Positions 17,857 to 25,361 of a stretch of DNA of 64,000 nt are shown here, one piece after another. The notes under the pieces are model-generated. The model had not been told where the DNA came from, did not search any database, and worked only from the letters and a program-made list of their open reading frames with translations. Within the stretch, counting starts at the first letter, position 1. Each line of letters begins with the position of its first letter. The stretch is taken from assembly GCF_002741035.1 (NCBI RefSeq), contig NZ_CP016808.1:2914001-2978000 (forward strand), given 5' to 3'. The translations under genes were made by a program, and so were the position numbers. This DNA comes from Paenibacillus sp. BIHB 4019. GTDB lineage: Bacteria; Bacillota; Bacilli; Paenibacillales; Paenibacillaceae.

Positions 17857-18750
17857 ATGAAAACGATGACTATGAAAACAAAAAGAACCTTTTTCATCCT
17901 CGTATGTTTATTGCCAGGACTGTTGCTGTTCTCCTTGTTTAAGGTATATCCTACCATTCAAATTTTTCAAAAGTCGCTGTACCTGTGGACGGGGTTAAGT
18001 GATGAGCCGAAATATATCGGGCTTAAAAATTTTACGGATATGCTTCACGATGAGACGTTTCTGCTGTCCATGCGCAATACGGGCTTCTTAATGCTGGTCG
18101 TGCCGATTGTGACGATTATGATCGCTTTAATTAATGCCTCTATTTTAACGCAATCGAAGCTTAAGGAACGCGGCTTTTACCGCACCGTTTTCTTTTTTCC
18201 AAGCATTCTGTCGTTCGTTGTTATCGCTATTCTGTGGTCCTTTATTTATCATCCTACGATGGGCTTTGTGAACACTGGCCTAGAGATGATTGGGCTTGGA
18301 GAGTGGGCGAAGCCGTGGCTGGGCGATCAGCGCACCGTCCTTTGGGCATTGGCGATTACCTTGATCTGGCAGGCGGCCGGGTATTACATGGTCATGTACA
18401 TGGCAGGGATCGACAGCATTTCGCCGGAGCTTTATGAAGCTGCCGACCTTGATGGGGCAACCCGCATACAGCAATTTTTCCGCATTACGATTCCGATGCT
18501 GTGGGAGATTATTCGCGTCACGATTATATTCAGCATTAATGGTGTCCTTAGCATTAGCTTTATCATTGTTTCGATTATGACGGGGGGCGGGCCTGATCGG
18601 CATTCGGAAGTCGTAATGACTTATTTATATGCCCAAGCTTTCACGAACTCGAATTTTGGCTATGCGATGGCGATCGGGGTTGTCGTATTTGTCATTTCGA
18701 TGCTGCTCGCGCTTGTAAGCAATAAATTAACGGAAAGGGGATCGTATTAA
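17857..18750 (+). CDS. Sugar ABC transporter permease (MalF/UgpA type)
   Basis: The 297-residue inner-membrane subunit has six hydrophobic segments and the conserved cytoplasmic EAA loop (ELYEAADLDGATRIQQFFRITIPML, ~195-220) that docks the ATPase. Its closest architectural relatives are MalF/UgpA/NgcF permeases. Start at 17857 after GGGGGAAGG; a second ATG at 17866 is possible. The 234-bp gap after the beta-helix gene shows no strong terminator. It pairs with the next gene, which begins 1 bp after its stop. Confidence 0.9.
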   Translation: MKTMTMKTKRTFFILVCLLPGLLLFSLFKVYPTIQIFQKSLYLWTGLSDEPKYIGLKNFTDMLHDETFLLSMRNTGFLMLVVPIVTIMIALINASILTQSKLKERGFYRTVFFFPSILSFVVIAILWSFIYHPTMGFVNTGLEMIGLGEWAKPWLGDQRTVLWALAITLIWQAAGYYMVMYMAGIDSISPELYEAADLDGATRIQQFFRITIPMLWEIIRVTIIFSINGVLSISFIIVSIMTGGGPDRHSEVVMTYLYAQAFTNSNFGYAMAIGVVVFVISMLLALVSNKLTERGSY

Positions 18751-18751
18751 C

Positions 18752-19591
18752 ATGCCCGCTTTAACAGCCATTCCGGGGAAAATCGTTCTTCGCCTCTTTC
18801 TGCTCGTACAGGCGCTTTTAGTCGTCTATCCGCTTGTATGGAATGTACTGGCATCCTTCAAAACTAACACGGAGGTCATGGAAAGCCCTTGGCGGCTGCC
18901 GTCGAGCCTAAATTGGAGCAATTACGTTCATGCTTTTACGACGGCGAAAATGGGCGACTACATGATCAACTCCGTTATGATCGTTCTATTATCAATGGCG
19001 GTGCTGCTGCTTGCGGCGGTTCCCTCTGCCTATGTGCTGGGGCGAATGAAATTCCGCTTGCGTGGATTTATAGCGCAATTTTATATGGCAGGGCTGTTTA
19101 TCGGTGGGGTGTATATTATTGTGCCGCTGTTCATTTTAATGAATGAATGGCATATGCTCGATAATCGCTTTTGGTTAAGCGCCGTTTATGCGACAGGCAG
19201 CTTGCCGTTTTCTATTTATTTGCTTACCGGCTTCATGAAGTCGATTCCGCACGATTACGAGGAAGCGGCCATGATGGATGGCTGCAGCTATTTTGGCATT
19301 TTGCTGCGCATTATTGTGCCGATGGCCCGGCCGGGCATTATTACGCTGACCGTCTTCAGCTTCTTCGACTTTTGGAATGAATACGTGCTGGCGATGACCT
19401 TCATTACGAGCGACAGCAAGAAGACGATTCCGGTGGGCTTGTCTAATCTAATGCAAATCCAGCAATTTGCTACCGATTGGGGCTCCCTTTTCGCCGGCCT
19501 AGTCATTGTGCTTGCACCCACCATTATCGTGTACGCGCTGCTGCAAAAAAAATTAACGAATGGCATGTCGCTTGGCGGAGTGAAGGGCTGA
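18752..19591 (+). CDS. Sugar ABC transporter permease (MalG/UgpE type)
   Basis: The 279-residue second permease has six membrane segments and an EAA loop DYEEAAMMDGCSYFGILLRIIVP (~168-190). It ends in MSLGGVKG, the usual C-terminal tail of this subfamily. It begins 1 bp after the first permease stop, with GGAAAGGGG as ribosome site, so the two are tightly coupled. It acts with the NgcE-like binding protein; the missing ATPase is probably a shared MsmX-type protein encoded elsewhere. Confidence 0.92.
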   Translation: MPALTAIPGKIVLRLFLLVQALLVVYPLVWNVLASFKTNTEVMESPWRLPSSLNWSNYVHAFTTAKMGDYMINSVMIVLLSMAVLLLAAVPSAYVLGRMKFRLRGFIAQFYMAGLFIGGVYIIVPLFILMNEWHMLDNRFWLSAVYATGSLPFSIYLLTGFMKSIPHDYEEAAMMDGCSYFGILLRIIVPMARPGIITLTVFSFFDFWNEYVLAMTFITSDSKKTIPVGLSNLMQIQQFATDWGSLFAGLVIVLAPTIIVYALLQKKLTNGMSLGGVKG

Positions 19592-19669
19592 GTGAAAGGC
19601 CAAGGGAAAAGCGGAGTGCAGCTTTAACTGAGTGGAGCAGGGGATATCGGATGCGAATGGAGGAGACGG

Positions 19670-20752
19670 ATGAATCGGAGAGGGTCTAACCAAATGCTTT
19701 TCAACACGGCTAAGTCTCGAATTGTGCTATTTGCTGTCGTAATTGGAGTAGTGGCGGTTATTTCAGCTGCAGGCTTCACAGCCTTGTTGCCCTCCGAGCC
19801 TCAAGGAGCGGAGATCCTCCTAGAGGTGGGCGGCTTGCCCGTGACCGAAGCCGAGTTTTTGCTTTATATGGAGAAGGAAAAAGGGGCCGTTACCAACTAT
19901 TTCAACGTTACCTATGGGGCCGAAGATAGTGAAAGCTACTGGACGGAAACGTTCGGAGAAGAGCGTCCGATTGATAAGCTCAAACAGCAGGCAATGGATG
20001 AGGCTGTCAAAGGAAAAACCTTGCAGCTGCTGGCTGTAGAGCAGGGTCTTGTGGCAGACAGCTCCTTTCGAAGCTTCGTTGAACGTTGGGAGAAGAACAA
20101 TGCAGAGCGTGGCGAAAGCAAAGATCAGGGGAAGGCGATTTTTGGCCTGGCCCAATACGATCTCAGCCAATATTATTTCTATTCCTTAAGCCAATTAAGG
20201 CTGGACCTTGAGGAGAAGCTGGGAGAAGGGGCATTAATGGTAACGAAGGACGAAGTGAAGGACCGTTATCAATTCCATGCTGCAAAGTTTGAAAATCAAA
20301 CCCAAATTACCTTTAATGAACTGTCCGTCTCCTACAGCAATGAAGAACGGGAAGCGGCAGGCGAGAAAATAAAGCTGGCTCTTAAGCAGCTAGATTACGG
20401 TACGCCCTTTGAAGAAGTGGGGAGGAAGTACGGCAAAGACGGCATACGCCAGAGCTCGCTCGTTTTACAGCAGCAATCCTCTCCGCTCAAGGCCGACACC
20501 TTGCTGAAGCAGGCAGCTGAAACATTAAAGGTTGGCGAGCATTCAGCCATTATTGATTTGGGAAGCAGTTTTTCCATTATTCAGCTGATCGATAAAAATG
20601 AACAGTATGCGGTTCCCCTTGCGAGCCTGGAGTCCCAGCTGCAAAGCGAAGTGCTTCATCATAAATTCGAGCGTTATTTTGAGGAAAAGGTGAAAGCAGT
20701 GGACATTACGGTAAATCAAGAGGCCTTTGATCGGTTGAAGGCAGGAGCGTGA
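19670..20752 (+). CDS. Membrane-anchored PpiC/SurA-type peptidyl-prolyl isomerase-like protein
   Basis: The 360-residue protein has an N-terminal membrane anchor (~13-40) and an extracytoplasmic body. EILLEVGGLPVTEAEFLLYMEKEK resembles the SurA N-terminal domain, and the long helical arm is followed by a rotamase-like segment (ITFNELSVSYS... LDYGTPFEEVGRKYGKDG... HSAIIDLGSSFSIIQLID, ~225-320). The isomerase core is diverged, so chaperone action without catalysis is possible. GGAGGAGACGG precedes the start. Being in the sugar operon, it may fold the secreted beta-helix enzyme or the binding protein. The 3' end overlaps a 20-bp tandem array. Confidence 0.75.
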   Translation: MNRRGSNQMLFNTAKSRIVLFAVVIGVVAVISAAGFTALLPSEPQGAEILLEVGGLPVTEAEFLLYMEKEKGAVTNYFNVTYGAEDSESYWTETFGEERPIDKLKQQAMDEAVKGKTLQLLAVEQGLVADSSFRSFVERWEKNNAERGESKDQGKAIFGLAQYDLSQYYFYSLSQLRLDLEEKLGEGALMVTKDEVKDRYQFHAAKFENQTQITFNELSVSYSNEEREAAGEKIKLALKQLDYGTPFEEVGRKYGKDGIRQSSLVLQQQSSPLKADTLLKQAAETLKVGEHSAIIDLGSSFSIIQLIDKNEQYAVPLASLESQLQSEVLHHKFERYFEEKVKAVDITVNQEAFDRLKAGA

Positions 20753-20869
20753 ACAGCCAGACAGGAGTAGGAACAGCCGCGAGGGGATGAATAGCTACAC
20801 AGGAACATAAACAGCCACACGGGTGTTTAAAACGCCATATAGGAGCATGGACAGCCAAACTTGAGTAAC
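20741..20869 (+). repeat. 20-bp degenerate tandem array, about 6 units
   Basis: Units of 20 bp alternate a AGGAGyATrA-like half and an ACAGCCACAC-like half. They begin in the last codons of the foldase gene and cross its stop (20750-20752). Divergence is moderate. Confidence 0.7.
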
Positions 20870-20923
20870 TAGGGTGTGCACTGTAGCTGAGATTTCGAAG
20901 CGCGGGACGCTCACTGCCTTTTT

Positions 20924-20975
20924 GGAGGACTGAGGTTCCGCTATTCTGGCTTTTGACCCGATTTCTGGCCTGACA
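20924..20975 (+). repeat. Dispersed intergenic repeat, partial copy A
   Basis: GGACTGAGGTTCCGCTATT, then GATTTC-GGCCT spaced as in copy B at 23906. Only the first ~50 bp of the element is present. Confidence 0.7.
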
Positions 20976-21023
20976 AGGGGTGACACATAACAAAGCCCGG
21001 TTTCAAGACGTTGGATTTAAAAT

Positions 21024-21072
21024 AAGGCTGTCCGAAGGTCATTTCTGACCTTTCGAGACAGCCTCGTTTCTT
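21024..21072. terminator. Bidirectional terminator hairpin
   Basis: GGCTGTC and AAGGTCA pair with TGACCTT and GACAGCC around TTTC. A T-rich tail follows on both strands. It lies between the convergent foldase and QorB-like genes. Confidence 0.75.
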
Positions 21073-21107
21073 TTGCATGCCCTTCTTATCCTATTAGCGA
21101 CGATAGC

Positions 21108-21965
21108 TTAACGTCCAGATAAAGCTGTAACAAATGCGCTCAAAGGAGCAGCCGGACGTCCAAGCAACGTTTCCAGATCATTGCTCTCTACATCAAGGGA
21201 GCCTTCACGGATTGCGCCTTGCATATCGACAAACATCGCTACGACAAAATCAGGCAATCCGGCTTGGGTCAATGCTTGGCCGAATGCAGCATCGTCTACA
21301 TCCACGACGTTGAGCTCTTTGCCCAACGCTTCGCCAGCGATAGCAGCCAGCTCAGCTTGCGTACGAGGCTTGCCCGACAGCTCGTAAACGGTATTGTCAT
21401 GTCCTTCGCCAGCTAGAACAGCCGCCGCCGCCTCGGCATAATCACTGCGCAATGCCCAGCCTGTGCGAGCAGTTCCTGCGGCATTCAGCCAAGGAGCTCC
21501 ATGAATGGCGCCCTGCACGCTGCCTGCTTCGTTTTCAGCATACCAATTGTTCCGCAGCAGCGAATAGGGAATGCCCGTCGCCCGAATCGCTTCTTCCGCA
21601 GCGCGGTGCACCTCTGCGAGCGAGAGCGTGCTCTTATCGGCTTTGGCAACACTTGTGTAAGCAATGAAGCCTACGCCTGCTTTTTTAGCTGCATCGATAG
21701 CAGCTTGATGCTGGCGAATACGCGTAGCATTATCTGCATCAGCGGAAACGATCAGCAAACGGTCTACACCGGCAAAAGCTTTGTCGAGGGTTTCGGGCTT
21801 ATCGAAATCACCGTAGCGAACGTCAACGCCTAGTGCCTGCAAATGCGCGGCTTTTTCTGGTGTACGCACACTTACAGCAAGCTGTTCAGCGGGCAGCTTT
21901 TTCAACAGGGAATCGATTACGTGGGAGCCAAATTGTCCAGTTGCGCCAGTTACTAAAATTTTCAT
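21108..21965 (-). CDS. QorB/NmrA-like NAD(P)H:quinone oxidoreductase
   Basis: Extended-type Rossmann protein of 285 residues with the N-terminal TGATGQFGSHV loop. SVRTPEKAAHL follows strand 2 and IAYTSVAKADKSTLSLAEVHR follows. LLRNNWYAEN and the C-terminal segments match YtfG/QorB, which reduces quinones using NAD(P)H. It lacks the YxxxK of classical SDRs, as this family does. It lies 157 bp downstream of an Rrf2 regulator on the same strand and has its own copy of the presumed Rrf2 operator at 22066-22088. A redox or electrophile-stress response is therefore likely. Confidence 0.87.
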   Translation of the reverse strand: MKILVTGATGQFGSHVIDSLLKKLPAEQLAVSVRTPEKAAHLQALGVDVRYGDFDKPETLDKAFAGVDRLLIVSADADNATRIRQHQAAIDAAKKAGVGFIAYTSVAKADKSTLSLAEVHRAAEEAIRATGIPYSLLRNNWYAENEAGSVQGAIHGAPWLNAAGTARTGWALRSDYAEAAAAVLAGEGHDNTVYELSGKPRTQAELAAIAGEALGKELNVVDVDDAAFGQALTQAGLPDFVVAMFVDMQGAIREGSLDVESNDLETLLGRPAAPLSAFVTALSGR

Positions 21966-22065
21966 GATTCATTCCTCCAATGGGTTTGTTTGTGTGTAAT
22001 AAAACGGAATTCCATTATCGAATTCCCCTTGTAGCCTAGCTTTATTTACTATTGAAACTTTCAAT

Positions 22066-22088
22066 GTTATAACTTAAGTGGTTACAAC
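22066..22088. promoter_or_regulatory. Presumed Rrf2 operator upstream of the QorB-like gene
   Basis: GTTATAAC, 7 bp, GTTACAAC (8-7-8 layout). It matches 22553-22575, which precedes the regulator gene itself. Confidence 0.6.
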
Positions 22089-22122
22089 GAGTGCGTAAAA
22101 AAAGCTGCTGCAAGAGCTTTTT

Positions 22123-22539
22123 TCATCCTGCTTGTCCCATCATCTTCGCGATGCTCACGCTGCTTAATTTCTGCTCCATAGCAGCTTGGGCTTCAGCCAG
22201 TTCTGCCGCAAGCGAGGCTTCAATGGTTCTGCCTACCGGGCAGCGCGGGCTAGAATTTTGATGAAAATTGAACAAGGGTCCCTCATCAATGACTTCAACC
22301 GCATGATACACTTCCAATAAGCTAATAGATGCGGGGTCTTTCAAAAGAGTAGCACCCCCAACACCGGGCCGGACGCTAATCAAGCCGGCTTTTTTCAGCT
22401 GGGCCATAATTCTTCGGATGACGACGGGATTCGTATTTACGCTGCCAGCAATAATATCCCCTGTGCAATCTCCCGGCATAACAGCAATCAACGTCAAAAT
22501 ATGGACTCCCATCGAGAAGCGGCTGCTGAATTGTTTCAT
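22123..22539 (-). CDS. Rrf2-family regulator, YwnA-like
   Basis: The 138-residue winged-helix repressor begins KQFSSRFSMGVHILTL, with HTH (SVNTNPVVIRRIMAQLKKAGLISV) and wing (GVGGATLL). It resembles YwnA more than the iron-sulfur IscR/NsrR type: the only Cys pair region is PRCPVG near 100, plus DCT near 25, so a Fe-S cluster is unlikely. The frame is open further upstream, but ATG 22539 with GGTGGTGAT and family length decide the start. It probably represses itself and the QorB-like gene. Confidence 0.87.
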   Translation of the reverse strand: MKQFSSRFSMGVHILTLIAVMPGDCTGDIIAGSVNTNPVVIRRIMAQLKKAGLISVRPGVGGATLLKDPASISLLEVYHAVEVIDEGPLFNFHQNSSPRCPVGRTIEASLAAELAEAQAAMEQKLSSVSIAKMMGQAG

Positions 22540-22552
22540 TGTTATCACCACC

Positions 22553-22575
22553 GTTGTAACTATAATAGTTACTTC
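22553..22575. promoter_or_regulatory. Presumed Rrf2 autoregulatory operator
   Basis: GTTGTAAC, 7 bp, GTTACTTC. The core GTAAC-TATAATA-GTTAC (22556-22572) is a perfect 17-bp palindrome and overlaps the likely minus-strand -10 of the rrf2 gene. Confidence 0.65.
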
Positions 22576-22691
22576 TAGGCAAGATGTCAATCGTGTTCTT
22601 ATTATTTTTGTGTTTTGGTTCATTGCTTATGCATGACTTGGGTGAAGAGAAATCTAAGAAGAGGTTACTTGTCTATAGTCTTTGTTTCGTA

Positions 22692-22700
22692 TGATATACT
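22692..22700 (+). promoter_or_regulatory. Extended -10 promoter for the TerD-family gene
   Basis: TGATATACT, i.e. TG-N-TATACT, 49 bp before the ATG. TTGTCT (22669-22674) is 20 bp upstream, a poor spacing. Confidence 0.45.
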
Positions 22701-22749
22701 AAAAATGTGTCATTTTGTAAAATAGGAGATTGATAGGGAGGGGTTATCC

Positions 22750-23913
22750 ATGATCCTCACAAAAGGTCAAAAAATCGATGTTACAAAAGGTCGCGGGATG
22801 ACTGATATTGCAATTGGGCTTTCTTGGCAGGCAGATCCAGCAATCGATATAAATGCATCAGCTTTTCTCTTAAATCAAGCAGGTGTATGTGCCCAGGATG
22901 AAGATATGATCTTCTACAATCAACAGTACAGCCGGCAGCATGCCGTTGCACACTCGGGTCCGGCGAATGGTGATCGGGAGCTTATAAAAATTTCGGTAGG
23001 AAAGATACCGAGTGATATACATAAAATCGCAGTAACACTCACCATTCATGAGGGGGAGTTGAACGGTCAAGCCTTTTCGCAGGTTCGTAGCGCAGTAGGG
23101 CGAATCTATAATCCAATCAACGGAGAAGAGCTGGGAAGATTTAACTTCGGAGAAGGCCTTAGCAAAGAAACCGCCATCGTTGTTGGCGAATTTTATCTCT
23201 ATACAGGGGAGTGGAAATTTAGCGCCGTCGGAAGCGGCTTTGAGGGAGGGCTCGCCGCCCTTGTTAAAAACTTTGGACTCAACGTATCGAGCGAATCACA
23301 TGCGGAAGTGGCTGCCGCTGCCGAGCCCGTCATTTCCCCCGCCAAGCCAAACCAACTGCTTAAAGTGGAGCTCAAGAAAAAAGAAAGCATTCACATTCAA
23401 AAGTCGGCCAAGGTTACGGCGACTCTGGAATGGCAGACGGATAAGGATTTGGATCTGTATTGTTTTTATGTAACAAAGGACAGGCAGGTCGGCAAAGTCT
23501 ATTATCGCAATCTTGGATCGCCACATACTGCACCGTACATTCAACTGGATGGGGATGCTTTGGGGCATGGTAAAGAAACGATTGTCATTCATCGGCCGGA
23601 AGCGTTAAGCTTCGTTTTATTTGCCGCCTATAGCGCATTAAGCAACGGAACGGGCAGCTTTAAATCGATGAAGGTTCGCGCAGTTGTTGATAATCATCAG
23701 GGCCAAACCGTAACCGCGCCACTGCTCGAGAAAAACGATTATGCCTATTGGGTAGCCATCGCCCACATCGATTTCACAGATGCCAAGCAAATGCGAGTCA
23801 GTCATGTTGAAAAATACTCCAAAGACGGGGTGGAGCGCAGTCCGCTTCTTTATGAAAAAGGCGATTTTAAAATGGATGTTGGCCCTGAAGAGTTTAAGGA
23901 CGATTGGGACTGA
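22750..23913 (+). CDS. Two-domain TerD/TerA-family stress protein
   Basis: The 387-residue cytoplasmic protein has two TerD-like halves. The first (~1-185) has LTKGQKIDVTKG, IAIGLSWQ, DEDMIFYNQ, GDRELIKISVGKIP, and RFNFGEGLSKETAIVVGEFYLYTGEWKFSAVGSGFEGGL, i.e. the acidic calcium-binding-type loops of the fold. The second (~205-387) is a diverged TerA-like domain (TLEWQTDKDLDLYCFYVTKD). TerD proteins are linked to tellurite, phage and envelope-stress resistance; the exact biochemical role is not established. It is a lone gene here, with no terC, terB or ATPase neighbour. GGGAGGGG precedes the ATG. A dispersed repeat begins at the stop codon. Confidence 0.85.
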   Translation: MILTKGQKIDVTKGRGMTDIAIGLSWQADPAIDINASAFLLNQAGVCAQDEDMIFYNQQYSRQHAVAHSGPANGDRELIKISVGKIPSDIHKIAVTLTIHEGELNGQAFSQVRSAVGRIYNPINGEELGRFNFGEGLSKETAIVVGEFYLYTGEWKFSAVGSGFEGGLAALVKNFGLNVSSESHAEVAAAAEPVISPAKPNQLLKVELKKKESIHIQKSAKVTATLEWQTDKDLDLYCFYVTKDRQVGKVYYRNLGSPHTAPYIQLDGDALGHGKETIVIHRPEALSFVLFAAYSALSNGTGSFKSMKVRAVVDNHQGQTVTAPLLEKNDYAYWVAIAHIDFTDAKQMRVSHVEKYSKDGVERSPLLYEKGDFKMDVGPEEFKDDWD

Positions 23914-24095
23914 GGTTCCGCTATTTTGGCATTTTATGCGATTTCGGGCCTAACGCGGACAGGAGATCCGTTATCTGCCTCATTATCCCTTCAAAATAGC
24001 GATTGGGTGCGCAATAGCTGCTCCTGAGTCCGCGAACTAGGCCATACCCGTGATTCGGTAGAAATAGGTTCTACTGTGTCCGCCAAGAATATCGA
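23906..24095 (+). repeat. Dispersed intergenic repeat, full copy B
   Basis: About 185 bp, homologous to 61921-62105. It starts GGACTGAGG at the TerD stop codon and ends near GTGTCCGCCAA. Internal inverted arms CGCGGACAGGAG (23954-23965) and CTCCTGAGTCCGCG (24021-24034) could form a stem. Confidence 0.8.
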
Positions 24096-24200
24096 TCGGG
24101 AATACGCTTGAAGCGGGCTGCTTGTAGCAGGATTTGGCGGGATTATGCTCCCATTCACGTCCTGCTGCAATAGTCGGCACAAACAAAAGTATCCTCTCAA

Positions 24201-24280
24201 AGAACCGCATGCAATCGGATTCAACCACGTTCAACCGCATTAAACCGCATTAAACCGCATTAAACCGCATTAAACCGCAT
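24201..24280 (+). repeat. 10-bp tandem array (AAACCGCATT)
   Basis: Four exact AAACCGCATT units at 24241-24280, preceded by CAACCGCATT (24231) and weaker units CAACCACGTT (24221) and GAACCGCATG (24201), all on one 10-bp register. Confidence 0.9.
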
Positions 24281-24302
24281 TCAGACGAATGCGGTTTTTT
24301 TT
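24271..24302 (+). terminator. Terminator whose left arm is tandemly amplified
   Basis: AAACCGCATTC pairs with GAATGCGGTTT (24286-24296) around AGAC, then a long T-run. Any of the five AACCGCATT units can serve as left arm. Confidence 0.85.
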
Positions 24303-24363
24303 GTTTTATTCCATCGCCCGACCGGACGAACCAATGAAAGTGCTATTTTACCTAATCAACGTG

Positions 24364-24399
24364 TCATTACAATGATTTATGTCATTGATAAAATAATGA
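24364..24399. promoter_or_regulatory. Two TCATT/AATGA inverted repeats in the xylan-operon promoter
   Basis: TCATT-AC-AATGA (24364-24375) and TCATT-N8-AATGA (24382-24399). A possible promoter TTACAA (24367-24372), 16 bp, TAAAAT (24389-24394) overlaps them. Confidence 0.4.
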
Positions 24400-24410
24400 A
24401 AACGGATACA
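24397..24410 (+). promoter_or_regulatory. Candidate cre site (CcpA)
   Basis: TGAAAACGGATACA matches the TGWAANCGNTNWCA consensus at all but one fixed position. It sits just after the candidate -10, where binding would block initiation. Confidence 0.5.
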
Positions 24411-24455
24411 ACGCAACAGGCATCATGCGCATTAAGCTAGGAGAGGGTGTTACGG

Positions 24456-25343
24456 ATGAACGAGACAGGCGTCAGGCGCTTGGGCAGCAGACTGTTTTTC
24501 ATGGGTCCCGCGCTGTTGATTTTTTTGGCAATCGTAGTTGTGCCGATCAGTATGAGCATTTATTATAGCTTCTTCCAATGGGATGGGGTTTCGGCAAAGA
24601 TTTTTAATGGAGGAGACAATTTCAATCGGCTGATTCATGATCCGATTCTATGGACCTCGCTCAAAAATTCCGTGTACTTAACTTTGGGAGCGCTTTTAAT
24701 TCAGCTGCCAGTCGGTTTGTTCTTTGCCATTGTGCTTAGCTACAAGCTGAGAGGATCAAATTTTTTGAAAACGATTTATTTCACGCCGGTTATGCTGTCT
24801 ACAGCCGTGCTTGGCATTTTGTGGGGGCAAATTTATGACCCGAATTTCGGGCTGCTGAACAATTTGCTTATGCAGCTTGGGCTCGACAGCTGGGCACATG
24901 CCTGGCTCGGAGAGGAAGCGACGGCGCTAGGGTCGGTAATCGCGGTTGTTGCTTGGCAGTTTATCGGCTTTTATATTATCGTCTATTTCGGAGCGCTTCA
25001 GGGCATTTCCGAAGAGGTGCTGGAGTCGGCACGAGTAGAGGGCGCAGGAGAGTGGAGAATTATTTTCAGCATCCAAATTCCGCTGATCTGGCCAACCATT
25101 ACGTTCACGGTGCTGAACTGTGTGATTAATTCTTTGAAATATTTCGACCTGATTTATATTATGACGGGCGGCGGGCCGAATAATAGCAGTGAAGTGCTAG
25201 CAAGCTATATGATGAAAAATGCATTCCGCATGATGGACTTCGGATATGGCAGCACCATCTCTACATTCCTGCTGCTGTTCGGACTGTGCCTCGCATTTAT
25301 TATTTCCAAGCTTCTGAGCCGTACAGGCGCCAGATTCGAATAA
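24456..25343 (+). CDS. Sugar ABC transporter permease (MalF type), locus 2
   Basis: The 295-residue protein has six membrane segments and the EAA loop EVLESARVEGAGEWRIIFSIQIPLIW (~190-215). ATG 24456 has AGGAGAGGG 9 bases ahead; the in-frame GTG at 24447 overlaps that site. First gene of an operon with a second permease, binding protein, GH43 enzyme and polyol dehydrogenase, so the likely cargo is xylo- or arabino-xylo-oligosaccharide. The promoter region holds a candidate cre site. Confidence 0.92.
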   Translation: MNETGVRRLGSRLFFMGPALLIFLAIVVVPISMSIYYSFFQWDGVSAKIFNGGDNFNRLIHDPILWTSLKNSVYLTLGALLIQLPVGLFFAIVLSYKLRGSNFLKTIYFTPVMLSTAVLGILWGQIYDPNFGLLNNLLMQLGLDSWAHAWLGEEATALGSVIAVVAWQFIGFYIIVYFGALQGISEEVLESARVEGAGEWRIIFSIQIPLIWPTITFTVLNCVINSLKYFDLIYIMTGGGPNNSSEVLASYMMKNAFRMMDFGYGSTISTFLLLFGLCLAFIISKLLSRTGARFE

Positions 25344-25361
25344 GAGAAAGGAGAGATGAAG

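Noticed and set aside
24201..24280. Possible CRISPR array
   Set aside because: 10-bp units without spacers and followed by a matching terminator arm; not CRISPR.
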